A DNA stretch of 34,949 nt from assembly GCA_000437355.1 (NCBI GenBank), contig FR899773.1, positions 32,632 through 67,580 on the forward strand, written 5' to 3'. Made by a program: the position numbers and the translations under genes. The notes under the pieces were generated by a model. That model was not told the DNA's origin and made no database searches. It saw only the letters and a list, made by a program, of their open reading frames with translations. The stretch is from Firmicutes bacterium CAG:460 (GTDB lineage Bacteria > Bacillota_I > Bacilli_A > RF39 > UBA660). The stretch's first letter is position 1. Every line of letters starts with the position of its first letter. Below, piece after piece: positions 24,499 through 33,093 of this stretch.

Positions 24499-27018
24499 AT
24501 GCATTTTGTTTTTATCTTCGTAATATAAAAGAATTTCTACTCTATTTACATTTGTATTTGGTATATTAGGTATTTCAATGTAATCTTCTTTATCAATTAA
24601 ACGTTCATTAGTTATTTCAATGTAATTTTCTTTATCTGAGATAATAATACTAATTTCTTCTTCATTTATATTATATCCATTACTAGCTTTTATTTCTTTA
24701 ATCGTATATAAACCTAGAATTAAATTATCTATTTTTAAAATACCATCTTTATTAGTTATACCCTTATATATTATTGTATTATCTTTTAGAATTATAAACT
24801 CCGTGTTATATAAAGGTTTTTTGGTATTTCCATCAACTTTTTTAATAGTCAGATTTCCTTTTTTTAACTCATTTTTAATTATAATAACTTCGGTTTTGTT
24901 ATTTTCTACTAAATGAATTTCATAAATATTATCATCTAATACATACCCATGTGGAGATTTAACTTCTTTGATATAATAGGTTCCTAATGCTAAATTTTTT
25001 AATTCAAGAATACCATTTTCTTTTGTAGGTCCATAATATATTATTTTATTATCATTAAACACTAAGAATTCTGCTTTACTTAATTCTTTTTCACTCGTTG
25101 CATCAATTTTCTTGATAATCAAATTTCCTTTTTGAAGTTCATTTTCAATTATAACTACTTTGGTTTTATTATTTTCTACTAAATGAATTTCATAAATATT
25201 ATCATTTTTTACATAACCTTGTAAAGATTCAACTTCTCTTATAAAATAAGTTCCTAATGGTAATTTTTTTATTTTAAGTATACCATATAGATTTGTATAT
25301 CCTTCATATATTGTTGTATTATCTTTTATTACTGCAAATTTTGCATTTTTTATAGGAAAATATGTATCTTTATCAACTTTTTTAATAACTAAATCGCCTT
25401 TTTGAAGTTCATTTGCAATTTCAACAATTTCTGTCTTTTTATGTTCAATTAATTCTACTTCGTATGTCTGATTATTTTTAACATACCCATCTGGAGCCTC
25501 AACTTCCTTAACAAAATATAATCCCAAAGGTATGTTTTTTACTTCAATAATTCCAAATTCGTTAGTATATCCTTCAAATATTGTTATATCATCCTTAAAT
25601 ATTGCCACCTTAGCATTTTTTATCGGTAAGTTACTATCATAATCAACCTTTTTAACGACCAAATTTCCATATTGAAGTTCATTTTTTATTTCTAAAATTT
25701 TACTGACATTGTCAATATTTACTTCTATTTTATCTTCTATCATAACATAGCCATCGGGGGCTTTTATTTCTTTAATAAAATATGTACCATACGTTAATCC
25801 TCTTACCTCAAGTATACCAGCTTCATTAGTAACACCTTCAAATATTGTCGCATCATCTTTTAGTAATGCAAACATAACATTTTTTATTGGCAATCCAGTT
25901 GAAGCATCAACTTTTTTAATAATTAGGTCTCCTCTTTTTAAATAATTGATAAATTCAATATTTATATCATTTATCTTATAATTATTTTCACGCAAAATTA
26001 CTTGACGATATTGAGAATTTATTTCATAACCTTCCAAACTGCTAATTTCTTTTACATAATAAGTTCCTTTTGGCAACTCACTAAAAATAATATTGCCTTC
26101 AATATTTGTAAATGAAAGTTTTAATAATCTTTTATTTTCATCATATAGGCCAAACTTTACATTTTTTAATACTTCTTTTTCAAATACATTATTTTTATTA
26201 TATGTTTCACCATATTTTTTTATAATAATATTGCCAGTTGGTTCTTTAGCTTTAATATTATAAGTCATTCTTACTGGGTAATCTACCCTTCCTTTCAGAA
26301 TTGTTTGACTATTACTACTTGTGAAAAGATATGCTTTACTTGGTGACATTTTTCTTACAGGTATTAAATTATTTTTCTCATATAATTTAACTATTATTTT
26401 ATTTTTTTCTTGCTTTTCGACACCAGTTACTGGATTAAATCGATATAATACGTCTTTTGTATCAATCGCTTCAATAGTTTCACCTACATTTGCTTTAGGA
26501 TAAGAAAATAACGGTGTCTCTTCATGAGTATTAACTAAATACATTATTTCTTCTTTTTCTTTTTGAAAAAGACTAGTATTTATATTTCCATTAAAAGTAT
26601 CAGTAAAATAAAAGTTAGAATTTGGACTTACTGATTCCCAGATTAACATCTGTGTTATGTAATACCACATCGGATGACTATGATCATGTTTTAAGTCTTT
26701 ATACTCATAGCCATAATAAATAATCAAGTTAATCTTTTTCCATAATTCATCTGACATTCCTAAAACTTTCTCAAAATTATCTTCATGTATATCATAAGTT
26801 GAAGAATTATTTACCTTAACAAATGGATCTAAACAATAAACATAATTATTTAAATCATCTACAATAAATTGTCCTTTTTTATATTCTTTTTCACCATTTT
26901 CTTTTACTTTTAAAATAAATACATTATCTATTACATCTCCACCTTTAAAAGTTATTGCTTTAATATTTCCTAGAAAACTAAGGAATACTAAAAGTGTCCA
27001 TATTATTTTCTTATTCAT
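24484..27018 (-). CDS. Thioester-domain adhesin with six SpaA/Cna-B repeats
   Basis: An 844-residue surface protein. A signal peptide (1-21) is followed by a thioester (TQXA) domain: Cys62 in YVYCLDPF and Gln123 in ITQMLIWE are the residues that form the internal thioester in Gram-positive adhesins, which can bind host proteins covalently. From about 262 to 805 come six prealbumin-like SpaA repeats of about 88-100 residues, each running from IIKKVD through GxYxIKEVxxPxGY to IxNELxxG; such domains usually hold Lys-Asn isopeptide bonds. The end is IPNIPNTNVNRVEILLYY plus a charged tail: there is a relic of an LPXTG-like motif (IPNTN) but no hydrophobic helix, and neither other frame restores one. 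ATG 27018 overlaps the previous stop (ATGAATAA). Confidence 0.88.
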   Translation of the reverse strand: MNKKIIWTLLVFLSFLGNIKAITFKGGDVIDNVFILKVKENGEKEYKKGQFIVDDLNNYVYCLDPFVKVNNSSTYDIHEDNFEKVLGMSDELWKKINLIIYYGYEYKDLKHDHSHPMWYYITQMLIWESVSPNSNFYFTDTFNGNINTSLFQKEKEEIMYLVNTHEETPLFSYPKANVGETIEAIDTKDVLYRFNPVTGVEKQEKNKIIVKLYEKNNLIPVRKMSPSKAYLFTSSNSQTILKGRVDYPVRMTYNIKAKEPTGNIIIKKYGETYNKNNVFEKEVLKNVKFGLYDENKRLLKLSFTNIEGNIIFSELPKGTYYVKEISSLEGYEINSQYRQVILRENNYKINDINIEFINYLKRGDLIIKKVDASTGLPIKNVMFALLKDDATIFEGVTNEAGILEVRGLTYGTYFIKEIKAPDGYVMIEDKIEVNIDNVSKILEIKNELQYGNLVVKKVDYDSNLPIKNAKVAIFKDDITIFEGYTNEFGIIEVKNIPLGLYFVKEVEAPDGYVKNNQTYEVELIEHKKTEIVEIANELQKGDLVIKKVDKDTYFPIKNAKFAVIKDNTTIYEGYTNLYGILKIKKLPLGTYFIREVESLQGYVKNDNIYEIHLVENNKTKVVIIENELQKGNLIIKKIDATSEKELSKAEFLVFNDNKIIYYGPTKENGILELKNLALGTYYIKEVKSPHGYVLDDNIYEIHLVENNKTEVIIIKNELKKGNLTIKKVDGNTKKPLYNTEFIILKDNTIIYKGITNKDGILKIDNLILGLYTIKEIKASNGYNINEEEISIIISDKENYIEITNERLIDKEDYIEIPNIPNTNVNRVEILLYYEDKNKMHKRDL

Positions 27019-27757
27019 AAATATCACACTTTCTTAACGCTAAATAAATTGAATGAATAAAATAAATTATATCTTCATATTCAATAAAAACATTCTCACG
27101 CATTCTATAATTATTCCAACTTTCTTCATAAGCTTTGTTATTTTTTAATAGTTTAATTCTATTTTTCATAGAAGGAATTTTAATTGTATCATTTTTGTTT
27201 TCATACAATTTAACTATTTCATTAACAATTTTCTTTTTGTTGATTTTTCTATGGTAATAAAGATTATAATATTTTAATAATATATCATTATTAAATAAAA
27301 TATTTTCCATTATTTTATAAAATGCATATGCTATTTTCTCTGATTCTTTTAATTCTAAAATATGAATGAAATCTTTAGAGTTAGGTAAATAAACTATTTC
27401 TTCTTCTCCTTCTGGAAAATCTTGAAAACCTCCGATTACTTTAATTGGTATTGTCCACTTTGCTCCTTTGTAATTGGTGCATACTTTTAAAAGGTATTCT
27501 TGATAATCATTTTTCTGATAATAAACTTTAATTTCTGATACAATGAATTCAATATCTTCATAATACCTAAATATTTCTTTAAATATTTTATTGACATTAT
27601 ATGCTGTTACACATAACCCCTTAATACAGATTGATAAATTATCTAAATCTTCATAGACAATTTTTTCTTTAAATCTACTTTTAGAAATACTTTCAATAAG
27701 ATATTCTTTTAATATCCCTGGATAAAAACTTTTGCTACTACTACTTATTTTTTTCAT
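27011..27757 (-). CDS. Divergent AbiEii-like nucleotidyltransferase-fold protein
   Basis: A 248-residue cytosolic protein. Its order of motifs follows the Firmicutes AbiEii/AbiGii group, the GTP-dependent toxin part of type IV toxin-antitoxin phage defence: an N-terminal helix EYLIESISKSRFKEKI (compare ERLSKSKYKDNF), then DLDNLSICIKGL (compare DIDTTIKGL), NVNKIFKEI, a strand block ending IPIKVIGG (normally an IDI), ESEKIAYAF (compare AEKL), YYNLYYHRKI (compare DxYDLYYL) and a C-terminal ESWNNY. The Gly-Gly/Ser part of the active site is missing and the IDI aspartate is absent, so catalysis is doubtful. ATG 27757 follows GAGGTT. No AbiEi antitoxin gene is next to it; instead it is coupled to the adhesin gene. 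The family call is by eye and tentative. Confidence 0.5.
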   Translation of the reverse strand: MKKISSSSKSFYPGILKEYLIESISKSRFKEKIVYEDLDNLSICIKGLCVTAYNVNKIFKEIFRYYEDIEFIVSEIKVYYQKNDYQEYLLKVCTNYKGAKWTIPIKVIGGFQDFPEGEEEIVYLPNSKDFIHILELKESEKIAYAFYKIMENILFNNDILLKYYNLYYHRKINKKKIVNEIVKLYENKNDTIKIPSMKNRIKLLKNNKAYEESWNNYRMRENVFIEYEDIIYFIHSIYLALRKCDIYE

Positions 27758-27885
27758 AATAACCTCATCTTTCTTTTTCCCCATGTTTATTCTTTTTAAA
27801 ATTTTAAATTTTACACATATATCACCTCACAAGTTACTATTTAAGCACATATAAAACGCGATACATGTTGGTTTTTGTCGAACAC

Positions 27886-27924
27886 ATCAAAAAAAGTAAA
27901 AAAACTTGCATCTTTTTACTTTTT
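27886..27924 (-). terminator. Intrinsic terminator of the ruvB-queA operon
   Basis: Minus strand: AAAAAGTAAAAA (27913-27924) pairs over 12 bases with TTTTTACTTTTT (27891-27902), 10-base loop, followed by TTG. The stem is AT-rich but perfect and lies six bases after the queA stop. Confidence 0.65.
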
Positions 27925-27929
27925 CACCA

Positions 27930-28967
27930 TTATTTTACGTCTTTTTTTATGAACATTGCATCTCCGAATGAGAAAAATCTAAAATTATTCATCTTTGCAT
28001 ATTCATAAGCATTTAATATATATTCTTTTTTAGATAAAGCTGATACTAACATTAATAAGGTACTTTTTGGTAAATGAAAATTAGTAATTAAACCATCAAT
28101 TGCTTTAAATGTATATCCTGGATAAATAAAGATATTTGTATCTCCTGAACACTCTTTAAATTCACCATACTTACTTGCAACTGTTTCTAATACTCTGGTT
28201 GATGTAGTTCCAACAGCATAAATGTTGCGTCCTTCAGATTTTGCTTTATTTAATTTATTAGCAACATCCTTAGTCATTATATAATACTCACTATGCATAT
28301 TATGTTTCGTTATATCTGTTACTTCAACTGGTCTAAATGTACCAAGACCAACATGAAGAGTTACATAAAGGATTTCAATCCCCTTATTTTTAATTTCTTC
28401 TAATAACTCTTTTGTAAAGTGAAGTCCCGCGGTTGGAGCTGCTGCACTACCTAAGTTTTTAGCATAAACAGTTTGATATCTTGATTGGTCACTTAGCTTT
28501 TCGTGAATATATGGTGGAAGAGGCATTGTTCCAAGTTTATCTAAAATTTCCATTAGTATTCCATCATAAATTAATTTTACATGCACAATTCCTTCATCTA
28601 ATTTTTCTATTACTTCAGCTTTAAGTAAATCATTACCAAAAGTTATAATTGTTCCAACATGTAACCTTTTACCAGGTCTTGCTAAACATTCCCAGATATC
28701 TCCTTCAACATCTTTTAGTAAAAGTAGTTCAATTACAGCTTTTGTATCAATCTTCTCTCCGATAATTCTAGCAGGTATTACTTTAGTATCATTTAAAACT
28801 AAAACATCACCCTTTTCTAAATAATTAATAATATTTTTAAATATTTCTTCTTTTATATTACCATTTTCTTTATCTAGTAGTAAAAGTTTGGAGTCACTAC
28901 GGTTTTTAAGAGGTACTTGAGCAATGAACTTTTCTGGTAAATCATAATTATATTCTTCGATATTCAT
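27930..28967 (-). CDS. queA: S-adenosylmethionine:tRNA ribosyltransferase-isomerase
   Basis: Transfers and isomerises the ribosyl part of SAM onto preQ1-tRNA to give epoxyqueuosine. The 345 residues match the family throughout: YDLPEKFIAQVPLKNRSDSKLL at the start, VLVLNDTKVIPARI, GSAAAPTAGLHFT, TLHVGLGTFRPVEV and NFHLPKSTLLMLVSAL. It overlaps the kinase gene by 4 bases (ATGA) and is the last gene of the operon. Its pathway partner tgt is at 12085 in another unit, whereas in many Firmicutes ruvB, queA and tgt are adjacent. Confidence 0.97.
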   Translation of the reverse strand: MNIEEYNYDLPEKFIAQVPLKNRSDSKLLLLDKENGNIKEEIFKNIINYLEKGDVLVLNDTKVIPARIIGEKIDTKAVIELLLLKDVEGDIWECLARPGKRLHVGTIITFGNDLLKAEVIEKLDEGIVHVKLIYDGILMEILDKLGTMPLPPYIHEKLSDQSRYQTVYAKNLGSAAAPTAGLHFTKELLEEIKNKGIEILYVTLHVGLGTFRPVEVTDITKHNMHSEYYIMTKDVANKLNKAKSEGRNIYAVGTTSTRVLETVASKYGEFKECSGDTNIFIYPGYTFKAIDGLITNFHLPKSTLLMLVSALSKKEYILNAYEYAKMNNFRFFSFGDAMFIKKDVK

Positions 28968-29650
28968 TTAATAATTTCCTTTATTTTTTCAACTACTTCA
29001 TCATTTATATCATCAATAGTTCTTATACAATCATCTTTAACACAAGTTATTTTAATATATCCATATTTTTCAGTTAATTCTAAGTATGCTTTTTCAGCTT
29101 GTTCCAAATGAGCTTTATTTGCTTCATGTTGGTCTGGAGTTTCTTCTCTATTTTTCTTTAATATTGCTGCATATTCAAAAGGCATATAAAGGAAAATTAC
29201 GGCATCAGGTCTTGGAAGTTCCATAATACCAAATTCAAGTTCATCTAATTTTTGATACATTTTTTCTCTTTCTTCACGAGTTTTTAATTTTCCTCCTTGA
29301 TGAGCCATGTTAGATTCCACATATCTATCAAGTATAACAATATCACCATTTTCTAAATGTTTATTTATAATACCAATATTATATCTTCTGTCAGCAGCAT
29401 AGTAAGCTGAAGCAGCTAGAGCATCAACGTTTACTGCTCCTTCTAAAAACCAACAAGGTCCAATATATGATTTACCAAGATAAGGTCCTCCAACAATTCT
29501 ACCTGTCGGAGTATCATACATTGGAAATGAATAATTGTATACATTTACTCCCATTTCTTTAAATTTTGCTACAGCTTTTTTAACTTGTGTTTCTTTACCA
29601 GAACAATCTGTTCCTTCAACTACGATTAATTTACCTCTCATTTTTATCAT
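28964..29650 (-). CDS. tmk: Thymidylate kinase
   Basis: Phosphorylates dTMP to dTDP. The 228 residues have the P-loop EGTDCSGKETQ near the N-terminus, ADRRYNIG and DRYVESNMAHQ (the DRY motif that binds the nucleotide), and LPRPDAVIFLYMPFE. The P-loop GTDCSGKET instead of GxDGxGKST, and the long ADR-DRY block, belong to a less common dTMP kinase branch of Firmicutes. It overlaps folA by ATGA at 29647-29650; an alternative ATG three codons later has better spacing to AAAGGA. Directly after thyA and folA, so the operon makes dTDP from dUMP. Confidence 0.87.
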   Translation of the reverse strand: MIKMRGKLIVVEGTDCSGKETQVKKAVAKFKEMGVNVYNYSFPMYDTPTGRIVGGPYLGKSYIGPCWFLEGAVNVDALAASAYYAADRRYNIGIINKHLENGDIVILDRYVESNMAHQGGKLKTREEREKMYQKLDELEFGIMELPRPDAVIFLYMPFEYAAILKKNREETPDQHEANKAHLEQAEKAYLELTEKYGYIKITCVKDDCIRTIDDINDEVVEKIKEIIK

Positions 29651-30120
29651 TTCCTTTCATATATTACAAAACTATATTTTAAACCATCAACTTCATTAGT
29701 ACTTACAACATTACACTCATAATCTTCTTTATTAAAATCTGGAAAATATACATCAGCTTTTTCTTCACTATCTATCTCGGTTAAATAAAGTTTATCAGCA
29801 AATGGTAAGAATAATTTATATATACTTGCCCCACCGATAATCATTACTTCTTCATCTACATCTTTAATAAACTCTAATAACTTATTAAAATCATTAAATA
29901 ATAAACCATTTTCTATTTCACTTAAAGAACTAGATAAAACAATATATTTTCTTCCTTCTAAATGTTTAGGTAAAGATTCATATGTATTTTTTCCCATTAC
30001 GATGTACTTACCCATTGTTAAATTTTTAAAATTTTTTAAATCTTCTTTAATGTGCCAGATTAAATCATTACCTCGACCAAGTTCTCTATTTTTTCCAATT
30101 GCTGCTATTATACTTATCAT
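29647..30120 (-). CDS. folA: Dihydrofolate reductase
   Basis: Reduces dihydrofolate, the by-product of ThyA, back to tetrahydrofolate with NADPH. The 157 residues include SIIAAIGKNRELGRGNDLIWHI, the catalytic Asp27 in KEDLKNF, GKYIVMGKNTYESLP and MIIGGASIYKLFLP with the GG of the cofactor site, and TEIDSEEKADVYFPDF. It starts 8 bases after thyA. The length and motifs resemble chromosomal enzymes, and the position with thyA is the standard one, so nothing suggests an acquired resistance gene. Confidence 0.96.
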   Translation of the reverse strand: MISIIAAIGKNRELGRGNDLIWHIKEDLKNFKNLTMGKYIVMGKNTYESLPKHLEGRKYIVLSSSLSEIENGLLFNDFNKLLEFIKDVDEEVMIIGGASIYKLFLPFADKLYLTEIDSEEKADVYFPDFNKEDYECNVVSTNEVDGLKYSFVIYERK

Positions 30121-30128
30121 TTTTACCT

Positions 30129-31028
30129 CTACTGTGCAAGTGGGAATTTAATTGGTCCCATATGCTTATAATCCATTACCTTAATATCTTTTAATTCTGA
30201 ACTATTGTCAAAATCTTTAAATTCTTTAATATCTGGATTAATCCATAATTTTGGTGCTTCATAATCACCATTTTCATCAAATCTTTTAATTTGTTCTTTA
30301 ATACCATCAACTTGATTAACATAAATGTGTGCATCTTTAATGCTATAGTTAATTGTTCCAGGTTTAAGCCCACTAACTTGAGCTACTAAAGATAATAACA
30401 CTGCATATTGAGTAACATTAAATGGAAGACCAAGAGGAACATCACAACTTCTTTGATGAACCCACAAATTTAAATATCCATTTGTTACATCCCATTCACT
30501 TGACCAAACACAACTAGGTAAAACTGCAGTTGGAATATATTCATCTTGCCATAATGACATAACCATTCTTCTATCTAAAGGATTATTTTTTAATGTATCA
30601 AGTAATCTATCCATTAAACCTAATTTTCTTACAATAAATCCATAAGCCGTTCCAATTGTATGAGCATATTCTACACCAAAATCTTTTTCAATATCTTTTT
30701 TTACTAATTTACCATTTTCTAAAACATTTTGATTAGCACGCCATTTACCATCTTCAGCTATTTGCCACTCATCCCAAATATGTACATTTCTTTCTTGTAA
30801 CCATCTAACATCATTAGATTGTGCTTGATAAATCCATAACATTTCAAGTATCGCTTGGCGAAAATATAATTGTTTAGTTGTAAGACATGGAAATTCTTCT
30901 TGTAAGTTAAACTCTAAGTGATAACTTGGTATTTTTATAGTGTTAATACCTGTTCTATTTTCAACTTCTACTCCTTCACTCAATATTTTCTTACATAATT
31001 TAATATAATCTTTATCCCACTTTGACAT
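30129..31028 (-). CDS. thyA: Thymidylate synthase
   Basis: Methylates dUMP to dTMP using methylene-THF. The 299 residues contain NRTGINT (phosphate-binding Arg25), EMLWIYQAQSNDVRWLQE, DRRMVMSLW (Arg pair at 153-154), the catalytic Cys173 in LPSCVWSSEW, and QRSCDVPLGLPFNVTQYA. The catalytic loop reads PSCVW rather than the common PCH, and the next loop has Cys for Gly in QRSGD; both look like a sub-branch rather than a defect. Eleven bases after glyA, eight before folA. Confidence 0.96.
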   Translation of the reverse strand: MSKWDKDYIKLCKKILSEGVEVENRTGINTIKIPSYHLEFNLQEEFPCLTTKQLYFRQAILEMLWIYQAQSNDVRWLQERNVHIWDEWQIAEDGKWRANQNVLENGKLVKKDIEKDFGVEYAHTIGTAYGFIVRKLGLMDRLLDTLKNNPLDRRMVMSLWQDEYIPTAVLPSCVWSSEWDVTNGYLNLWVHQRSCDVPLGLPFNVTQYAVLLSLVAQVSGLKPGTINYSIKDAHIYVNQVDGIKEQIKRFDENGDYEAPKLWINPDIKEFKDFDNSSELKDIKVMDYKHMGPIKFPLAQ

Positions 31029-31039
31029 ACTTCACACCT

Positions 31040-32263
31040 CTAATACCACAAAGGATATTTACTCGTTATTTCTAACACTTCTTTTTCTAAATTATTTAAT
31101 ATTTCTTCATTATCACTATTTTTTAAAGCTTTGGAAATAATTAAACCAACTTGTTCAAAATCACTTTCTTTAAGGCCACGAGTAGTCATCGCTGGTGAAC
31201 CTAATCTTAAACCACTAGTTACCATTGGAGCTTCAGTATCATTTGGAATAGTGTTTTTATTTGTTGTAATATGTATTCTATCAAGTAAATTTTGAGCTTC
31301 TTTTCCAGTTAGTCCACATGTACTTTTAACATCAACTAGAATTAAATGATTATCAGTACCCCCAGATACAATTCTAAAACCTTCATTAGATAATGTTTCA
31401 GATAATACTTTTATATTTTTTAATACTTGCTTTTGATATTCTTTAAATTCAGGCTGCATTGCTTCATAAAAGCACTCTGCTTTAGCTGCAATAACGTGCA
31501 TTAATGGACCTCCTTGAATACCAGGAAAAACTGCTGAATTTATTTTCTTAGCAACTTCAGCATCATTAGTAAGAATTAAACCTCCACGTGGTCCTCTTAA
31601 AGTTTTATGAGTAGTTGTTGTAACTACATGAGCATATTCTACCGGAGATGGATGAAGTCCTGCAGCAACTAATCCTGCAATGTGAGCCATATCAACCATT
31701 AAATATGCACCAACTTTATCACATATTTCTCTAAATCTTTTAAAATCGATTATTCTTGAATATGCACTAGCTCCAGCTATAACCATCTTTGGTTTTTCTT
31801 CTAAAACTTTTTTTTCTAATAAATCATAATCAATATATTCAGTTTCAGCATTTACATCATAATCAACTATTTCATAATCTTTACCACTAAATGAAAGGCG
31901 ATGACCATGAGTTAAGTGTCCCCCATTTGATAAATTCATGCCCATTACTTTATCTCCATGATTAAGTAAGGCTCTATATACAGCCATATTAGCACTTGAA
32001 CCAGAATGTGGTTGAACGTTAGCAAATTCAGCCCCAAATAAACTTTTTGCATAATTTATGGCAAGTTCTTCAATAACATCAACATTTTCACAACCGCCAT
32101 AATATCTTTTACCTGGATATCCTTCAGCATATTTATTAGTTAAAATACTACCTTGTAACTTCAATATATCATTGGATACATAATTTTCACTAGCAATTAG
32201 TTCAATATTTTCTTCTTGTCTTTTTCTTTCTTTTCTTAATGTTTCTTCTATAATTTTATTCAT
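31040..32263 (-). CDS. glyA: Serine hydroxymethyltransferase
   Basis: PLP enzyme that makes glycine and methylene-THF from serine and THF, feeding ThyA. The 407 residues have ENYVSNDI, the cofactor residues Asp191 and His194 in DMAHIAG, and the Schiff-base Lys220 in VVTTTTHKTLRGPRGG. The start overlaps the end of folD by 8 bases. Length is normal. Confidence 0.98.
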   Translation of the reverse strand: MNKIIEETLRKERKRQEENIELIASENYVSNDILKLQGSILTNKYAEGYPGKRYYGGCENVDVIEELAINYAKSLFGAEFANVQPHSGSSANMAVYRALLNHGDKVMGMNLSNGGHLTHGHRLSFSGKDYEIVDYDVNAETEYIDYDLLEKKVLEEKPKMVIAGASAYSRIIDFKRFREICDKVGAYLMVDMAHIAGLVAAGLHPSPVEYAHVVTTTTHKTLRGPRGGLILTNDAEVAKKINSAVFPGIQGGPLMHVIAAKAECFYEAMQPEFKEYQKQVLKNIKVLSETLSNEGFRIVSGGTDNHLILVDVKSTCGLTGKEAQNLLDRIHITTNKNTIPNDTEAPMVTSGLRLGSPAMTTRGLKESDFEQVGLIISKALKNSDNEEILNNLEKEVLEITSKYPLWY

Positions 32264-33083
32264 TTACTTCACCCATTTCTATTAAATTATCTATAATCAT
32301 TGCTATAGTCATCGGACCAATTCCACCCGGATTTGGTGTAACAAATAAAGCAATATCTTTAATATTATCAAAATCGATATCCCCCACAATTTTACCATCC
32401 ACTCTGGAAATACCAACATCAATTACAACAGAACCTTCTTTAATCATTTCTTTTTTTAGTAATTTAGGTATTCCGCAAGCAACTACAACTATATCAGCAT
32501 CTTTAGTAAACATTTTTAAATCTTTAGTTTTACTATGTAGTAAACTAACTGTGGCATTTCTATTTTCTAAAGCCATTGCTAATGGTTTTCCTACAATATT
32601 ACCCCGACCAATAATAGCAACATTTTTACCATTAATTTCAATATTATAATATTCTAATAATTTTATAATACCTTTAACAGTACATGGTAAAATACTTTTT
32701 TTATTTAAGTATAAATTATAAACATTATCTTTTGTAAAACCATCAACATCTTTACTTGGTAAAATCATTCCACTACATTTATCAAAATCTATTCCATCTG
32801 GAACAGGACTTTGTAAAATAATTCCTGTTACCTTTTCATCTTCATTTAAGTCTTTAATTAAATTAATTAGAACTTCTTCACTAGTATCTTCATCTAATAA
32901 ATATTTATCTACTTTTATTCCAACTTCAGTACAATACTTTTCTTTATTTTTAATATAAAGTTTACTCGCTTCATTATTTCCTACTAAAATAATGGCTAAA
33001 GTTATATTTAACTTTTCTTCTTTTATTTTTTCTTTATATTGCACTAATAGTTCATCTCTTAACTTTTTTCCATCTAAAATCAT
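32256..33083 (-). CDS. folD: Methylene-THF dehydrogenase / methenyl-THF cyclohydrolase
   Basis: Bifunctional enzyme linking methylene-, methenyl- and formyl-THF pools. The 275 residues include the catalytic LYIKNKEKYCTEVGI with Tyr and Lys, the LQSPVPDGID block (usually LQLPLP), KDVDGFT, the NADP fold GRGNIVGKPLA, and the end TPNPGGIGPMTIAMI. The Ser in LQSPVP is a mild change. Starts 10 bases after ruvB. Confidence 0.96.
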   Translation of the reverse strand: MILDGKKLRDELLVQYKEKIKEEKLNITLAIILVGNNEASKLYIKNKEKYCTEVGIKVDKYLLDEDTSEEVLINLIKDLNEDEKVTGIILQSPVPDGIDFDKCSGMILPSKDVDGFTKDNVYNLYLNKKSILPCTVKGIIKLLEYYNIEINGKNVAIIGRGNIVGKPLAMALENRNATVSLLHSKTKDLKMFTKDADIVVVACGIPKLLKKEMIKEGSVVIDVGISRVDGKIVGDIDFDNIKDIALFVTPNPGGIGPMTIAMIIDNLIEMGEVNE

Positions 33084-33093
33084 TTTTACCCTC

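Noticed and set aside
24237..24523. Two plus-strand frames rich in Phe/Leu/Ser
   Set aside because: Antisense to the coding N-terminus and leader of the repeat protein; composition comes from the complement of Lys/Glu codons.
24484..27018. The six internal repeats as a DNA-level repeat array or CRISPR
   Set aside because: The similarity is at protein level (SpaA domains); DNA copies are diverged and there are no uniform spacers.
29647..31028. thyA-folA pair as an acquired trimethoprim-resistance or mobile cassette
   Set aside because: Both genes have composition like their neighbours, sit in a tight operon with folate genes, and no integrase, transposase or end repeats are present.
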